Below are positions 1 through 5,412 of a stretch of DNA of 5,412 nt, in pieces. The stretch is from NCBI GenBank assembly GCA_004296815.1, contig SCVT01000159.1:1-5412 (forward strand). Reading direction: 5' to 3'. The stretch comes from Reyranella sp. (GTDB taxonomy: Bacteria > Pseudomonadota > Alphaproteobacteria > Reyranellales > Reyranellaceae). Below the pieces are notes generated by a model, which did not search any database, was not told the DNA's origin, and saw only the letters and a list, made by a program, of their open reading frames with translations. The position numbers were made by a program, and so were the translations under genes. Position 1 is the stretch's first letter; every line of letters begins with the position of its first letter.

Positions 1-368
1 GTGAAGCGTAGCGCGCGCGGCACCAGCGGCCGGGGCTTCTCGATGGTCAGGTCGTACTGGTCGTAGCGGCTCTCGTTGGCGATATCGAGCACGTCGCGGA
101 AGCCTTCGGTGGCGATCAGCGCCGTGCGGGCGCCGCGACGCTCGATGACCGCGTTCGTCGCCAGCGTCGTGCCGTGCACGAACACTGCGACATCGCCGAA
201 GCCCTTGCCGGCATCGCCGAGGATCAGGCGGACACCGTCGAGGACCGCCTCCTCCGGCCGCTGCGGCGTCGTCAGCAGCTTGCGCGTGAGGCGCCGGCCG
301 CCCTCTTCGAGCACCACATCCGTGAACGTCCCGCCGATGTCGACGGCAATGCGCAAATCGTTGACCAC
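1..368 (-). CDS. Hydantoinase/oxoprolinase family protein (HyuA-like), N-terminal part, cut by window edge
   Basis: Reading the minus strand from a GTG at 368-366 gives 122 open codons plus two bases to the window edge. The protein starts MVNDLRIAVDIGGTFTDVVL; the DIGGTFTD motif (about residues 10-17) is the phosphate-binding loop of the ASKHA-fold N-terminal domain of HyuA/5-oxoprolinase/acetone carboxylase subunits. Residues 65-72 (HGTTLATN), 79-92 (GARTALIATEGFRD) and a later YDL...KPRPLVPR stretch (105-118) are also typical of this family. Members are cytoplasmic, ATP-dependent enzymes that open or carboxylate small cyclic amides or ketones; family-wide similarity does not tell which substrate this one uses. 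The start was chosen because the conserved core begins only a few residues later; the frame stays open upstream, but nothing conserved is there. A GGGGG run about 12 bases upstream is a weak ribosome binding site. The gene is divergent from the channel gene. Family assignment is firm, substrate unknown; a HyuB-like partner would be expected beyond the left edge. Confidence 0.93.
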   Translation of the reverse strand, partial: MVNDLRIAVDIGGTFTDVVLEEGGRRLTRKLLTTPQRPEEAVLDGVRLILGDAGKGFGDVAVFVHGTTLATNAVIERRGARTALIATEGFRDVLDIANESRYDQYDLTIEKPRPLVPRALRF

Positions 369-403
369 GTCGAAAAAAGACCCCCGTACCGCGAAGCGGC
401 GCG

Positions 404-432
404 ACCGTAGACCGGGCTCCCTCGCGTTGCAA
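404..432 (-). promoter_or_regulatory. Possible promoter for the HyuA-like gene
   Basis: On the minus strand TTGCAA (432-427) is followed after 17 bases by TACGGT (409-404). This matches the sigma-70 consensus at 4 of 6 and 3 of 6 positions. It would give a leader of about 30 bases before the GTG at 368. The -35 match is palindromic and shared with the plus-strand candidate. In GC-rich DNA such matches arise by chance, so this is a weak call supported mainly by its position in the only divergent spacer. Confidence 0.25.
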
Positions 433-456
433 TTCGCAGGCCAGCCCGCCTATGGT
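427..456 (+). promoter_or_regulatory. Possible promoter for the channel-led operon, giving a leaderless transcript
   Basis: TTGCAA at 427-432 and TATGGT at 451-456 are separated by 18 bases and each match the sigma-70 consensus hexamer at 4 of 6 positions. Transcription starting about 7 bases after the -10 would begin at or next to 463, the GTG chosen as the channel's start codon. That would make the mRNA leaderless and would explain why no Shine-Dalgarno sequence is seen in front of this GTG. No transcript evidence is available, so this is inference. Confidence 0.3.
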
Positions 457-462
457 CGCACC

Positions 463-1656
463 GTGACGGCCGCGGCAACGACGCTCCGATCGCAGGTTTT
501 CGCCATCCTGCGTCCCAACGACCCCGGTCCCGCCGCGCGGCGCTGGCGGGCGATCCATCTGGTCGTGCTGTTCGTCGGCTTGCTGGCGGTGATCCTGCTG
601 TCGGTCGACGAGCTTCCCGGAGGTCGCAAGTTCCTGCTGCGCGGCGCGATCTGGGGCGTTACCGCCTTCTTCCTCGTCGAGTACATCGTGCGGCTGTGGA
701 TCGCGCCCGAGATTCCGCAGTTCGACGAACTCTCGCCCTTCCGCGCGCGGCTGCGCTGGGCGCGTACGGTGCCGGGCCTGATCGGCCTGCTGGCGGTCAT
801 GCCCGCAGCCTTGTTGGTCATCGGCTACGGCATCACCGGCGCCGATACGGCATCCGTCTTCTGCATCCTCTGGATCATGAAGCTCGGCCTGCACGCGCCA
901 GCCTTCGGAACGCTCGTGCGCGTGATCTCCAACGAACGCGCGCCCATCACCAGCGTGCTGATCGTGTTCGCCATCCTGCTGATGTCGGCGGCGACGGCCG
1001 CGCACATGCTGGAGCGCGTAGCCCAGCCCAAGGCGTTCGGCAGCCTGCCCGACGCCATGTGGTGGGCGGTCGTGACACTGACGACGACCGGCTACGGCGA
1101 CGTGGTGCCGGTGACGCCGGGCGGACGCATCATCGGCTCGCTGCTGATGATCAGCGGCATCGCGGTGCTGGCGCTGATGACCGGCGTGCTGGCGACCGGC
1201 TTCGCGCAGGAGGAGCGTCGTCGCGAGTATCTGCGCGTCTGGGACCAGGTCAGCCGCGTGCCGCTCTTCACGTCGCTGGGGGTCGTCACGCTCTCCGAGA
1301 TCGTGGGCAAGCTGCGCACCCGCTACTACCCGGCGCGGGTCACCGTGCTGCGGCGCGGCGATCCGGGCGATTCGATGTTCTTCATCTCCAACGGCGAATG
1401 CGAAGTCCGCCTGCCCAATGGCGCCGCCGTACGCCTGTCGGACGGCGCCTTCTTCGGCGAGATGGCGCTGCTCAACCGCCAGCCGCGAACCGCGTCGGTC
1501 GCGACGACCAAGCCCACGACCATGCTGGTCCTCTACGCCAGCGACTTCTACGAGATCGCCTCCCACATCCCGGCACTCGCCGAGGCGGTCGAGAAGGAAG
1601 CCAAGCGTCGTCGCGACGAGAACCTCGAGCGGCAGTCGGGCAGCAGCAGGCAATGA
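463..1656 (+). CDS. Cyclic-nucleotide-gated potassium channel (six-helix, MlotiK1-like)
   Basis: This 397-residue inner-membrane protein combines a tetrameric-type K+ channel with a cyclic-nucleotide-binding domain. Hydrophobic segments lie near residues 31-47, 60-80, 104-121, 128-145, 161-183 and 222-247 (S1-S6). The pore loop (about 194-216) carries the selectivity filter TTTGYGD at 207-213. A charged linker (about 249-260) leads to the cyclic-nucleotide domain (about 265-365), whose phosphate-binding cassette FFGEMALLNRQPRTA (330-344) retains the glutamate (E333) and arginine (R342) that contact ribose and phosphate in this family. A charged helix ends the protein. Size and order match the Mesorhizobium loti channel MlotiK1. 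The S4 region has few basic residues, so gating is probably by ligand and not by voltage. The frame is open back to about 76, but that part lies antisense to the HyuA-like gene and has no family features; GTG 463 precedes the first membrane helix at a sensible distance. TTG 427 is an alternative start. The stop overlaps the next gene by four bases. Confidence 0.93.
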   Translation: MTAAATTLRSQVFAILRPNDPGPAARRWRAIHLVVLFVGLLAVILLSVDELPGGRKFLLRGAIWGVTAFFLVEYIVRLWIAPEIPQFDELSPFRARLRWARTVPGLIGLLAVMPAALLVIGYGITGADTASVFCILWIMKLGLHAPAFGTLVRVISNERAPITSVLIVFAILLMSAATAAHMLERVAQPKAFGSLPDAMWWAVVTLTTTGYGDVVPVTPGGRIIGSLLMISGIAVLALMTGVLATGFAQEERRREYLRVWDQVSRVPLFTSLGVVTLSEIVGKLRTRYYPARVTVLRRGDPGDSMFFISNGECEVRLPNGAAVRLSDGAFFGEMALLNRQPRTASVATTKPTTMLVLYASDFYEIASHIPALAEAVEKEAKRRRDENLERQSGSSRQ

Positions 1657-3341
1657 TCGAAACAGACCTTCTGGTCGTGGGCTCCGGCGCGGCCGGCTTC
1701 TCCGCCGCGCTCACCGCGTCGCATGCGGGCCTGAGCGTGCTGATGGTCGAGAAAGAGGGGCAGTTCGGCGGCACCACGGCCTATTCCGCTGGCGTCATCT
1801 GGATCCCCGGCAACCGCCACGGCAAGGCGCTCGGCATCCCTGACTCCAAGGAAGACGCCCTCACCTACCTGCAGCACGAGGCCGGCAACCGGCTGAACCT
1901 CGAGCTGGCCAACGCCTTCCTCGATCACTGCAATCCCGCCGTCGAGTTCATCGAGAACAACACTCATGTCCGCTACGAGGCGGTGCCGATCTGGGCGGAC
2001 TACCATCCGACCAAGCCCGGTGCCGCACAGGGCGGCCGCTCGTTGCTGCCGCTGCCATTCGACGGGCGGCGGCTCGGCAAGAGGTTCGCCGAGCTGCGCG
2101 CACCGCTGCGCACCATGATGGCGTTCGGCGGCATGATGCTCGGCCGCAACGACCTGCCGCACGTCTTCCGGATGACGCGGTCGGCGAAGTCGGCGCTGCA
2201 TGTCGCCGGCATGACCGCGCGCTATGCCTACGACTGCCTCAGCCATGCCCGCGGCACACGCCTCACCAACGGCAACGCCCTGATCGCTGCCCTCGCCCTC
2301 TCGGCGCAGGAGCGCGGCATCGACCTCTGGCTCGACAGCCCGGTCGTCGAGCTGGTCCAGCGCGACGACGCCGTGGTCGGCGCGATCGTCCAGCATGAGG
2401 GTAAGCGCCAGGAGATCCGGGCGCGGCGCGGCGTCGTGCTGGCCTGCGGCGGCTTTCCGGCCGACGACGAGCTGAAGGGCCGCTACTACGGGCACGTGCG
2501 CGGCGGCCACAAGCATCGGTCGGCACCGCCGCCGGGCAATCGCGGCGACGGCATCCGCCTCGGGCAGTCGGCCGGCGGCGCGATGGCGGAGGATGTCGCC
2601 TACCCGGCGGCCTGGGTGCCGGTCTCGCTGGTGCCGCAGCACGACGGCTCGACCCTGCCGTTCCCGCACTTCTACGAGCGCGGCAAGCCGGGCTACATCG
2701 CCGTCGACGCAAGCGCCCGACGCTTCGCCAACGAGTCCGCCTCGTACCACGACTTCGTGCCGGCGATGGTCGAGGCCTGCCGGGGACGTTCCGAGACCAG
2801 CTCGTGGTTGCTCTGCGACCACCGCGCCATCCGCCGCTACGGCATGGGCGCCATCGGCCCTGCGCCGCTGCCGCTCGGTCCGCATCTCAGGAACGGCTAC
2901 CTCGTGAAGGCATCGAGCTGGCCCGAGCTCGCGGCCAAGATCGGCCTCGATGCCGACGCGCTCCAGGCGACGATCCAGCGCTTCAACGCCAATGCGGCGC
3001 GCGGCGAAGACCCCGATTTCGGCAAGGGCACGGACGCCTATCACCGCTTCAACGGCGATCCCACGCACCGGCCCAATCCCTGTCTCGCCCCGCTCGAGCA
3101 AGCCCCGTTCTACGCCATGAAGATGATCCCCGGGGACATCGGGACCTTCCTGGGCCTGCGGGTCGACGGGCATGCGCGGGTGCTCGATGGGGCCGGAAGC
3201 CCTATCCGCGGGCTCTATGCGGCCGGCAACGACATGACCAGTGTCATGGGTGGTACCTATCCCGGGGCGGGCATCACCATTGGCCCGGCCCTCACCTTCG
3301 GCTATATCGCGGCCCGTCACGCGGCTTCCGCCGCCCGCTAG
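1653..3341 (+). CDS. FAD-dependent dehydrogenase, 3-ketosteroid dehydrogenase/fumarate reductase flavoprotein family
   Basis: The 562-residue protein begins with a dinucleotide-binding fold: VVGSGAAGFSAA (8-19, GxGxxG) and an acidic residue after the second strand (E33), which normally binds the FAD ribose. GGTTAYSAGVIWIPGN (39-54) is typical of 3-ketosteroid delta1-dehydrogenase (KstD) and relatives. GNRGDGIRLG (295-304) and the C-terminal GLYAAGND (520-527) followed by GGTYPGAGITIGPALTFG (533-550) complete the FAD-binding domain. Y536 and G540 have the same Tyr-x3-Gly spacing as the catalytic Tyr487/Gly491 pair known in Rhodococcus KstD1. There is no signal peptide, twin-arginine motif or heme motif, so it is probably cytoplasmic, using a diffusible or membrane electron acceptor. 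Its ATG overlaps the channel stop (ATGA); a GCAGG lies only two bases upstream, too near to be a strong ribosome site, so translational coupling is likely. Family is firm. A steroid substrate is only suggested, because no other steroid genes are in view and many relatives act on other enones or alpha,beta-unsaturated acids. Confidence 0.92.
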   Translation: MIETDLLVVGSGAAGFSAALTASHAGLSVLMVEKEGQFGGTTAYSAGVIWIPGNRHGKALGIPDSKEDALTYLQHEAGNRLNLELANAFLDHCNPAVEFIENNTHVRYEAVPIWADYHPTKPGAAQGGRSLLPLPFDGRRLGKRFAELRAPLRTMMAFGGMMLGRNDLPHVFRMTRSAKSALHVAGMTARYAYDCLSHARGTRLTNGNALIAALALSAQERGIDLWLDSPVVELVQRDDAVVGAIVQHEGKRQEIRARRGVVLACGGFPADDELKGRYYGHVRGGHKHRSAPPPGNRGDGIRLGQSAGGAMAEDVAYPAAWVPVSLVPQHDGSTLPFPHFYERGKPGYIAVDASARRFANESASYHDFVPAMVEACRGRSETSSWLLCDHRAIRRYGMGAIGPAPLPLGPHLRNGYLVKASSWPELAAKIGLDADALQATIQRFNANAARGEDPDFGKGTDAYHRFNGDPTHRPNPCLAPLEQAPFYAMKMIPGDIGTFLGLRVDGHARVLDGAGSPIRGLYAAGNDMTSVMGGTYPGAGITIGPALTFGYIAARHAASAAR

Positions 3342-3355
3342 CCCCTCAGCAAACC

Positions 3356-3359
3356 AAGG
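3356..3359 (+). promoter_or_regulatory. Ribosome binding site of manC
   Basis: AAGG lies nine bases before the ATG at 3369, within the 27-base gap after the flavoenzyme stop. It supports this ATG as the true start. The gap contains no hairpin with a T-run, so there is no sign of a terminator between the two genes. Confidence 0.55.
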
Positions 3360-3368
3360 CTGCCAGCC

Positions 3369-4775
3369 ATGTCGCTCATCACGCCCGTCATCCTCGTCGG
3401 AGGCTCCGGCAAGCGCCTGTGGCCCCTGTCGCGCGAGAGCATGCCCAAGCAGTTCGTCCCCCTGCTGGGCAAACAGTCGACCTTCCAGCAGACGCTGGTG
3501 CGCGTGGCCGACCGCGGCCTGTTCGGCCGCCCCGTGATCGCCACCAATGACGCCTACCGCTTCATGGCCGAGCAGCAGGCCAAGGACATCGGCATCGAGA
3601 TCGACATCCTGGTCGAGCCGTCGCGCCGCGATTCCGGTCCCGCCATGGCCGCCGCGGCGGCCTACACGCGCGGCCTCGGCGCCAAGGCCGTGCTGGCGCT
3701 CGCCTCGGACCATCTGGTGATCGGCTCCGAGGAGTTCCGCGCCGGCTGCCGCGACGGCCTCAATGCCGTGCAGCAGGGCGGCATCGTCACCTTCGGCATC
3801 CCGCCGACGGAGCCCAAGACCGACTACGGCTACATCCGCCCGGGCAGCGAGCGCATCGGCCCCGTCATGAAGGTCGAGGCCTTCGTGGAGAAGCCGAACG
3901 CCCAGACGGCACTGCGCTACATCGCCGAAGGGCTGCTGTGGAACAGCGGCAACTTCCTGTTCCCACCAGACCTGCTGCTCTCGGAGATGAAGCGCTTCGA
4001 GCCGGAGATGGCGGCCGCAGCCGAAGAGGCGGTGGCCAAGGCGAAGAAGACCGGCTCGACGGTGTTTCTCGACGGCGAGGCCTTTGCGAAGGCGCCGGCC
4101 AAGTCGATCGACTACGCCGTGATGGAGCGCACCGACAAGTGCTGGGTGGTGCCGGCCAAGTTCCGCTGGTCCGACCTCGGCACCTGGGACGCGCTGCTCG
4201 ATGTCGGCAACGCCGACAGCGCGGGCAACGTCACCGAAGGCCCGGTCGAGATCGACCATGTGCGCAACTCCTACATCCGTTCCGACGGCCCGCTGACGGC
4301 CGTGATCGGTGTCGAGGAAGTCGTGGTCGTGGCGATGAACGATGCCGTCCTCGTCGGCCATCGCGACAACCTCCCGCGCCTCAAGGACGTCGTGCAACGC
4401 ATGTCCGACGGCAAGCACCGGGCGGCCACCGAGCATGCCGTGATCCATCGCCCGTGGGGCAGCTACCAGGACATCGACCGCGGCGAGCGCTTCCGCGCCA
4501 AGCGCCTGACGGTGAAGCCCGGCGCCAAGCTCAGCCTGCAGAGCCACAACCGGCGCGCCGAGCACTGGGTCGTCGTGAAGGGCGTCGCCGAGGTCACGCT
4601 CGACGGTAAGATCATGACGCTCCACGAGAACGAGTCGACCTACATCCCGATCGGCGGCATCCATCGCCTCGCCAACCCGGGCAAGGAGCTTCTCGAGGTG
4701 GTCGAGGTCCAGACCGGCGACTATGTCGAGGAAGACGACATCGTCCGCTACGAAGACATCTACGCCCGCGTCTGA
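3369..4775 (+). CDS. manC: Bifunctional mannose-1-phosphate guanylyltransferase / mannose-6-phosphate isomerase (type II)
   Basis: This enzyme makes GDP-mannose from mannose-1-phosphate and GTP and also interconverts fructose-6-phosphate and mannose-6-phosphate; GDP-mannose feeds exopolysaccharide, O-antigen and GDP-fucose/rhamnose synthesis in the cytoplasm. The nucleotidyltransferase domain has GGSGKRLWPLSR (11-22) with PKQF (26-29), ASDH (112-115; D114 is the expected metal ligand), FVEKP (172-176), WNSG (191-194), SIDYAVME (246-253) and SDLGTWDAL (268-276). The C-terminal cupin isomerase domain starts at RPWGSY (361-366) and contains QSHNRRAEHW (391-400; H393, E398 and H399 as metal ligands) and PIGGIHRLAN (427-436; H432). 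Its 468 residues match the usual family length, so the gene is intact. Two departures from the common pattern are seen: Lys15 where Thr is most frequent in the signature loop, and RRDSGPA (86-92) where many members have GRNTAPA. Names in use for the family are manC, cpsB, algA and xanB. A linked polysaccharide cluster is not visible here. Confidence 0.96.
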   Translation: MSLITPVILVGGSGKRLWPLSRESMPKQFVPLLGKQSTFQQTLVRVADRGLFGRPVIATNDAYRFMAEQQAKDIGIEIDILVEPSRRDSGPAMAAAAAYTRGLGAKAVLALASDHLVIGSEEFRAGCRDGLNAVQQGGIVTFGIPPTEPKTDYGYIRPGSERIGPVMKVEAFVEKPNAQTALRYIAEGLLWNSGNFLFPPDLLLSEMKRFEPEMAAAAEEAVAKAKKTGSTVFLDGEAFAKAPAKSIDYAVMERTDKCWVVPAKFRWSDLGTWDALLDVGNADSAGNVTEGPVEIDHVRNSYIRSDGPLTAVIGVEEVVVVAMNDAVLVGHRDNLPRLKDVVQRMSDGKHRAATEHAVIHRPWGSYQDIDRGERFRAKRLTVKPGAKLSLQSHNRRAEHWVVVKGVAEVTLDGKIMTLHENESTYIPIGGIHRLANPGKELLEVVEVQTGDYVEEDDIVRYEDIYARV

Positions 4776-4777
4776 CC

Positions 4778-5412
4778 GTGCTGTTCGGCGCGCACCACGA
4801 ATGGGGCAAGCTTCGTGAAGTGGTGATCGGTCTCTCGCCGGCCGAGGATTTCGTCGTCTTCTACGAGGAGTCCTGCCGCTGGCTGACGCCGGAAGGGCTG
4901 GAATTCAGCCGCCGCCACATGGGCAAGCGCCTGATCGACGTCGATCCCGATTGGGCGCACCGCATCGAGCGCCAGGTCGATGCGCTGGCCGAACTGGTGG
5001 CGCGCGAGGGCGTCATCGTTCATCGCCCGCAACGACTGAAGGGCGAGGAGCGCACCTTCCTCGCGCCCAATGGCGAGGGCGCCCAGCTCTTCCCGCGCGA
5101 TGGCATGATCGTGGTCGGCCGACACGTGATCGACGCCTCGCTGCGCCTGAAGTGCCGCCAGCGCGAGCGCTACGGCCTGCGACCGATCATCCAGAATGCC
5201 GTCATGGGCAAGGGCGCGTACTGGTCGAGCGTGCCGCTGGGTTCGCCGGCCTGCGTCGACGGGCCCTTCCTCGAAGGCGGCGATACGCTGTTGAACGGCC
5301 GTGAGATCTATGTCGGCATCTCGGGCTGCGCGTCGGATCTCGCCGGCGCGGACTGGCTGCAGGCGCTGGTCGGCGACAGCTATCGCGTGATCCCGGTCGC
5401 CATGAAATCCCA
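4778..5412 (+). CDS. Amidinotransferase family protein (glycine/inosamine-phosphate amidinotransferase-like), C-terminus cut by window edge
   Basis: A GTG two bases after the manC stop opens a frame of 211 codons plus two bases that reaches the window edge without a stop. The N-terminus VLFGAHHEWGKLREVVIG has the EWGxLREVVVG motif that opens strand one of arginine-modifying amidinotransferases. LFPRDGMIVVG (104-114; D108) and GPFLEGGDTLLNGREIYVG (162-180; D169) are the family's second and third hallmarks, lining the active site. The catalytic His and Cys expected further downstream lie outside the window, so activity cannot be judged. Known relatives move an amidino group from arginine to glycine (creatine synthesis), to inosamine-phosphate (streptomycin, StrB) or to similar amines; arginine deiminase and dimethylarginase share the fold. 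After the third motif the usual Thr-Asn segment reads SGCASDLAG (182-190), a departure that may reflect a different subfamily. No good ribosome binding site precedes the GTG, so translation is probably coupled to manC. The start is supported by the motif beginning at residue 8. Confidence 0.88.
   Translation, partial: MLFGAHHEWGKLREVVIGLSPAEDFVVFYEESCRWLTPEGLEFSRRHMGKRLIDVDPDWAHRIERQVDALAELVAREGVIVHRPQRLKGEERTFLAPNGEGAQLFPRDGMIVVGRHVIDASLRLKCRQRERYGLRPIIQNAVMGKGAYWSSVPLGSPACVDGPFLEGGDTLLNGREIYVGISGCASDLAGADWLQALVGDSYRVIPVAMKS

Noticed and set aside
373..399. Small hairpin CCGC-gaa-GCGG followed on the minus strand by six T's, resembling a terminator
   Set aside because: The stem is only four base pairs, and about ten bases including GGGGG separate it from the T-run, which sits directly before the HyuA-like start codon. 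A terminator there would block the gene it precedes.
76..462. N-terminal extension of the channel frame to an upstream ATG
   Set aside because: The extension is rich in Ser, Arg, Pro and Thr, has no membrane or domain feature, and is antisense to the conserved HyuA-like N-terminus. Conserved channel sequence begins after GTG 463.
369..462. A transcription-factor operator or small RNA in the divergent spacer
   Set aside because: Apart from the short TTGCAA palindrome and a weak hairpin, no extended inverted or direct repeat was seen, so no regulator family can be named.
696..1652. Upstream extension of the flavoenzyme frame inside the channel gene
   Set aside because: The translation is Arg/Ala-rich out-of-frame reading of the channel, whereas the FAD-binding fold begins right after ATG 1653.
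3938..4609. Long plus-strand frame within manC, and similar Arg/Pro/Ala-rich frames at 2593-2907, 2804-3550 and 4951-5304
   Set aside because: All are alternate-frame readings of strongly supported genes, with low-complexity composition and no recognisable motif.
1548..4664. A 1038-codon open frame on the minus strand spanning the flavoenzyme and most of manC
   Set aside because: It lies antisense to two well-supported genes, its composition (rich in Ala, Gly, Arg, His, Asp and Val) is what the complement of GC-rich codons gives, and no domain motif is recognisable. Its length comes from third-position G/C bias on the coding strand.

Overview
The window is compact, GC-rich bacterial DNA (roughly two-thirds G+C by eye) with almost no non-coding sequence. 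Base composition, frequent GTG starts, short or zero gaps between genes and the gene families present suggest a metabolically versatile, free-living proteobacterium, most likely an alphaproteobacterium of the Rhodospirillales/Rhizobiales type. That taxonomic guess is inference from style, not from a marker gene.

Layout: the left edge (1-368, minus strand) holds the N-terminal third or less of a hydantoinase/N-methylhydantoinase A/5-oxoprolinase family ATPase that runs off the window. A 94-bp divergent spacer (369-462) separates it from four plus-strand genes that look like one transcription unit: a six-helix potassium channel with a C-terminal cyclic-nucleotide-binding domain (463-1656); a flavin-dependent dehydrogenase of the 3-ketosteroid dehydrogenase/fumarate reductase flavoprotein superfamily (1653-3341), joined to the channel by a 4-base ATGA overlap; a bifunctional mannose-1-phosphate guanylyltransferase/mannose-6-phosphate isomerase (manC type, 3369-4775), 27 bp further on; and the first ~211 codons of an amidinotransferase (glycine/inosamine-phosphate amidinotransferase-like, 4778 to the right edge), only 2 bp after the manC stop.

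No tRNA, rRNA, mobile element, CRISPR, long repeat or convincing terminator was seen. The divergent spacer contains a palindromic TTGCAA that could serve as a -35 element in both directions; on the plus strand the matching -10 would place transcription start on the channel's GTG codon, which fits its lack of a ribosome binding site.

How the genes work together is not obvious. ManC supplies GDP-mannose for polysaccharide or glycoconjugate synthesis; the amidinotransferase moves an amidino group from arginine to an amine; the flavoenzyme oxidises or reduces a steroid-like or unsaturated carbonyl substrate; the channel conducts K+ in response to cAMP or cGMP. The tight spacing suggests co-expression, but a shared pathway is speculation. 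I see individually recognisable families rather than a clearly new system; the unusual part is their arrangement.
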